This document shows positions 60,954 to 64,000 of a stretch of 64,000 nucleotides of DNA, piece by piece (within the stretch, counting starts at the first letter, position 1; each line of letters opens with the position of its first letter). The stretch lies in the NCBI RefSeq assembly GCF_003611275.1, contig NZ_CP020694.1, positions 3,194,001-3,258,000 on the forward strand, read 5' to 3'. The translations under genes and the position numbers were made by a program. Source of the stretch: Sulfitobacter sp. D7. GTDB taxonomy: Bacteria > Pseudomonadota > Alphaproteobacteria > Rhodobacterales > Rhodobacteraceae. The notes under the pieces are model-generated. The model did not search any database and was not told where the DNA came from. It saw nothing but the letters and a program-made list of their open reading frames with translations.

Positions 60954-63752
60954 ATGACATTCGGCAAAGGCCACCACCTGCATCTGATCGACGGCTCGGC
61001 CTTCATCTTTCGCGCCTATCACGCCCTGCCACCGCTGACGCGCAAATCCGACGGCATGCCCATCGGCGCCGTAGCGGGCTTCTGCAACATGCTGCACCGC
61101 TATGTTGAAGGCAACACCGGCCCCAATGCGCCCACGCATGTTGCCGTGATCTTCGACAAGGGCAGCCACACTTTCCGCAATGACATGTACGACCAGTACA
61201 AGGCCAACCGCGAGGCCATGCCCGAAGACCTGCGCCCGCAGATCCCGCTGACCCGTACCGCGACCGAGGCGTTCAACATCGCTTGCAAAGAGCTTGAGGG
61301 CTATGAGGCGGATGACATCATCGCCACCCTCGCCGTACAGGCCCGCGCCGCCGGGGGGCGTTGCACGATCATCAGCTCTGACAAAGACCTGATGCAGCTT
61401 GTCGGCGACGGCGTGGAAATGCTGGACGCGATGAAGAACAAGACCATCGACCGCGATGGCGTCTTCGAGAAGTTCGGTGTCTACCCTGACCGCGTGGTGG
61501 ATGTGCAGGCGCTGGCGGGCGATTCGGTCGACAACGTGCCCGGCGCGCCCGGCATCGGCATCAAGACAGCGGCGCTGCTGATCAACGAATACGGCGATCT
61601 GGATGCGCTGCTGGAACGCGCGAGCGAGATCAAACAGCCCAAACGCCGCCAGACCCTGATCGACCATGCCGAGCAAATCCGCCTGAGCCGCAGCCTCGTG
61701 CTGCTCGATGAAAACACGCCCATCGACTTCACCATCGACGACCTCGAAGTGCGCGACCCCGATGCCGACCGCCTGCTCGGCTTCCTGTCTGAGATGGAAT
61801 TCCGCACCCTGTCAAAACGCGTGGCCGAAGTGCTGGGCCGCGAAGCCCCCGCCATCCCCGACGCGCCAGCGCCTGCCGTGGCCGACGCACCGCAGGTCGC
61901 GGATGTGCCCTTCGACCACAGCAAATATGAGCAGGTCAGCGACGCCGAGGCGCTGCGCGTTTGGCTCGACCGGATTTATGAGGTCGGCTATGTCGCGGTC
62001 GATACCGAAACCACCGGCCTGAACGAGATGACCGCCGAACTGGTCGGCGTGTCGCTGTCGGTTGAGGCCGGGCAGGCCTGCTATATCCCGCTGACCCACA
62101 AGGCCAGCCGCAGTGATGATCTGTTCGGCTCCGATGACCTCGCGCCCGGCCAGATGCCGATTGAGGAAGCGCTGCAACTGCTGACCCCGATGCTGGAGGA
62201 TCCTGCGATCCTGAAAATCGGGCAGAATATGAAATACGACGGCAAAATCTTTGCCCAACTCGGCATCACCGTAGCACCCACCGACGACACTATGCTGATG
62301 TCCTACGCGATGCACGCAGGCCTGCACGGGCATGGGATGGACACGCTCTCGGAACGTTACCTCGGCCACACGCCCCTGCCGATTAAACCGCTATTGGGCA
62401 GCGGCAAATCTGCCGTGACTTTTGACAAGGTGCCGATGGAAGACGCGGTGCCCTATGCCGCCGAAGACGCCGATGTCACCCTGCGCCTGTGGAAACTCTT
62501 CAAGCCGCAGCTGCACCGCGCCGAAGTGACCAAAGTCTACGAAACGCTTGAGCGCCCGTTGGTGCCCGTGTTGGCCCAGATGGAACGTTCGGGGATACTC
62601 GTCGACCGCGACACGCTCAGCCGGATGTCCAATGCTTTCGCCCAGAAAATGGCGGGGCTAGAGGCTGATATTCACGAGCTGGCCGGAGAGACGTTCAACG
62701 TCGGCTCCCCCGCGCAGCTGGGTGAAATCCTGTTTGGCAAGATGGGGCTTGAGGGCGGCAAAAAGGGCAAGACCGGCAAATATTCCACCGGCGCGGATGT
62801 GCTGGAGGATCTGGCCACCGAACATGACCTCGCCCGTCGGGTGCTGGACTGGCGGCAACTGTCCAAACTGAAGTCGACCTATACCGACGCGCTGCAAGAC
62901 CATGTGAACGCCGACACGGGCCGGGTGCACACCTGCTATTCCATCGCGGGCGCGGCGACGGGGCGTCTGGCCTCCACCGATCCGAACCTACAAAACATCC
63001 CGATCCGCTCCGAAGAGGGCCGCCGCATTCGTGAGGCTTTTGTCGCGCCCGAGGGCAAGGTGCTGGTGGCGCTGGACTACAGCCAGATTGAGCTGCGCAT
63101 CTTGGCGCATATCGCTCAGATTGATGCCTTGAAGGAAGCTTTCCAACGCGGCGACGACATCCACGCCATGACAGCGTCCGAGATGTTTGACGTGCCGATG
63201 GATCAGATGACCCCGGAAATTCGCCGCAACGCCAAGGCGATCAACTTCGGTGTGATCTACGGCATCTCCGGCTTCGGCCTCGCGCGCAACCTGCGCATTC
63301 CACGGGCCGAGGCGCAGGGCTTTATCGACCGTTACTTCGAACGCTTCCCCGGCATCCGCACCTATATGGACGACACCAAGGCCTTCGCCAAAGAGCACGG
63401 GTTTGTGCAGACGCTGTTCGGGCGTAAGATCAACACGCCCAACATCGGCGCCAAGGGGCCGCAAGCCGGTTTCGCCGCCCGCGCCGCGATCAACGCGCCG
63501 ATCCAAGGCACCGCCGCCGACGTGATCCGCCGCGCCATGGTGCGGATGCCCGAGGCCATCGCCGATCTGCCCGCGACGATGCTGTTGCAGGTGCACGATG
63601 AACTGCTGTTCGAAGTTGAAAAAGGGGCCGAAGACGCGCTGATCGCCGCCGCGCGCGAGGTGATGGAGAACGCCAATGATCCGGTGGTGAAGCTTGATGT
63701 AAAGCTGATCGTCGATGCCGGCGTCGGTGCCAACTGGGCGGAGGCGCATTGA
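60954..63752 (+). CDS. polA: DNA polymerase I
   Basis: The 932-residue protein carries all three activities. The 5'-3' exonuclease/FEN domain spans about 5-290 (LIDGSAFIFRAYHALPP, YEADDIIATLA, QALAGDSVDNVPGAPGIG). The 3'-5' proofreading domain (about 335-530) has the exo I motif AVDTETTGLN near 349 and the exo III PYAAEDADVTLRLW. The polymerase domain has motif A LDYSQIELR near 709, motif B RRNAKAINFGVIYG near 756 and motif C QVHDELLFEV near 879. Start: the ATG after GCGGAGCATTCCT; the frame is open 63 bp further upstream. The stop overlaps the next start (TGATG). Confidence 0.97.
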   Translation: MTFGKGHHLHLIDGSAFIFRAYHALPPLTRKSDGMPIGAVAGFCNMLHRYVEGNTGPNAPTHVAVIFDKGSHTFRNDMYDQYKANREAMPEDLRPQIPLTRTATEAFNIACKELEGYEADDIIATLAVQARAAGGRCTIISSDKDLMQLVGDGVEMLDAMKNKTIDRDGVFEKFGVYPDRVVDVQALAGDSVDNVPGAPGIGIKTAALLINEYGDLDALLERASEIKQPKRRQTLIDHAEQIRLSRSLVLLDENTPIDFTIDDLEVRDPDADRLLGFLSEMEFRTLSKRVAEVLGREAPAIPDAPAPAVADAPQVADVPFDHSKYEQVSDAEALRVWLDRIYEVGYVAVDTETTGLNEMTAELVGVSLSVEAGQACYIPLTHKASRSDDLFGSDDLAPGQMPIEEALQLLTPMLEDPAILKIGQNMKYDGKIFAQLGITVAPTDDTMLMSYAMHAGLHGHGMDTLSERYLGHTPLPIKPLLGSGKSAVTFDKVPMEDAVPYAAEDADVTLRLWKLFKPQLHRAEVTKVYETLERPLVPVLAQMERSGILVDRDTLSRMSNAFAQKMAGLEADIHELAGETFNVGSPAQLGEILFGKMGLEGGKKGKTGKYSTGADVLEDLATEHDLARRVLDWRQLSKLKSTYTDALQDHVNADTGRVHTCYSIAGAATGRLASTDPNLQNIPIRSEEGRRIREAFVAPEGKVLVALDYSQIELRILAHIAQIDALKEAFQRGDDIHAMTASEMFDVPMDQMTPEIRRNAKAINFGVIYGISGFGLARNLRIPRAEAQGFIDRYFERFPGIRTYMDDTKAFAKEHGFVQTLFGRKINTPNIGAKGPQAGFAARAAINAPIQGTAADVIRRAMVRMPEAIADLPATMLLQVHDELLFEVEKGAEDALIAAAREVMENANDPVVKLDVKLIVDAGVGANWAEAH

Positions 63753-63958
63753 TGGAGCATATAGACCTCCCCGAAGACCTCGCCCAAGCGCTGGAAGAGA
63801 CCGGCGCACAGGCGGGCTGGGACGGATACAGCGATGAGTTGCGCGCCGATGCGCTGGCATGGATCGACGCGGCGCGGACCACGACGGCACGGTCGAAGCG
63901 GGTGGATGATGTGGCGCGCTTTGCCGGTAAGGGACTTCCGCCGACACCGTTTCAGTAG
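63752..63958 (+). CDS. Small YdeI/OmpD-associated (bacteriocin-protection) C-terminal domain protein
   Basis: The 68-residue protein matches the C-terminal domain of the YdeI/OmdA family: EDLAQALEETGAQAGWDGYS, then RADALAWIDAARTTTARSKRVDDV. Full-length members of about 150-190 residues have an N-terminal DUF1801-like or other domain that is absent here. It is translationally coupled to polA by TGATG overlap; the reason is unknown. A palindromic repeat starts 15 bp after its stop. Confidence 0.75.
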   Translation: MEHIDLPEDLAQALEETGAQAGWDGYSDELRADALAWIDAARTTTARSKRVDDVARFAGKGLPPTPFQ

Positions 63959-63973
63959 GGTGAAATGAAGCAC

Positions 63974-64000
63974 CGGCCCGGAATCAAGCCGCAGGCGCCG
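63974..64000. repeat. Palindromic dispersed element (copy 2, truncated by window end)
   Basis: These 27 bp are identical to 47744-47770: CGGCCCGG, the AATCAAGCCGCAGGCG loop, and CCG starting the closing arm. The window ends before the expected GGGCC and second hairpin. Like copy 1 it lies just after a stop codon. Confidence 0.75.

Overview
The window is GC-rich, tightly packed chromosomal DNA of a marine alphaproteobacterium, almost certainly a Rhodobacteraceae member of the Roseobacter group. The pointers are the taurine genes (tpa, tauR, xsc) together with a soeABC sulfite dehydrogenase, the run of three peptide-deformylase paralogues next to fmt, the FAD-SelD fusion, small family-specific unknowns, and many ATGA stop/start overlaps. 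No rRNA, tRNA, CRISPR array, prophage or insertion sequence was seen, and most genes are housekeeping or central metabolism.

Layout. 1-3.6 kb: a truncated NYN-domain gene, a solo LuxR regulator, ispH, rnhA and a TRIC-type channel. 3.6-6.1 kb (minus): def-def-PDF-like-fmt. 6.2-8.9 kb: a PatB/MalY-type C-S lyase, a small unknown and a glutathionyl-hydroquinone-reductase-like transferase. 9-10.8 kb: cobalamin genes cobC-cobD. 10.9-16.2 kb: a lytic transglycosylase, rhodanese, RidA, then mnmH converging on a selD fused to an FAD oxidoreductase, which is a selenium-to-tRNA wobble pathway. 16.4-18.5 kb: a DEAD-box helicase.

18.6-32.6 kb is the most characteristic part. Taurine:pyruvate aminotransferase (tpa), a TSUP exporter, a nagA-nagK pair on the other strand, tauR and an apparent xsc-ackA-soeABC operon together encode taurine -> sulfoacetaldehyde -> acetyl phosphate + sulfite -> acetate/ATP and sulfate. 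Three promoter regions (tpa, tauR, xsc) each carry a pair of 10-bp CTGGC-type direct repeats 22-23 bp apart. These are best read as operators for the MocR-type activator TauR. The linked partner of xsc is acetate kinase, not the usual phosphate acetyltransferase.

32.7-49.2 kb: dapA, a soluble lytic transglycosylase, an EamA transporter, mnmD and a divergently transcribed FAD oxidase (a split MnmC), an OmpA lipoprotein, an Ada-like methyltransferase, nth-adenosine kinase-GNAT, rppH beside a decayed GNAT gene, a FadH-like enoate reductase, a ZntB-like transporter, a LysR regulator, a palindromic repeat element, zapE and a one-helix membrane protein. 49.3-64 kb: folC-accD, a CPBP protease, ilvD with an overlapping lipoprotein gene, two family-specific unknowns, the gpmI-envC-ctpA operon, a CHCC zinc-finger protein, polA and a small YdeI-like protein. 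The window ends inside a second copy of the palindromic repeat seen at 47.7 kb.
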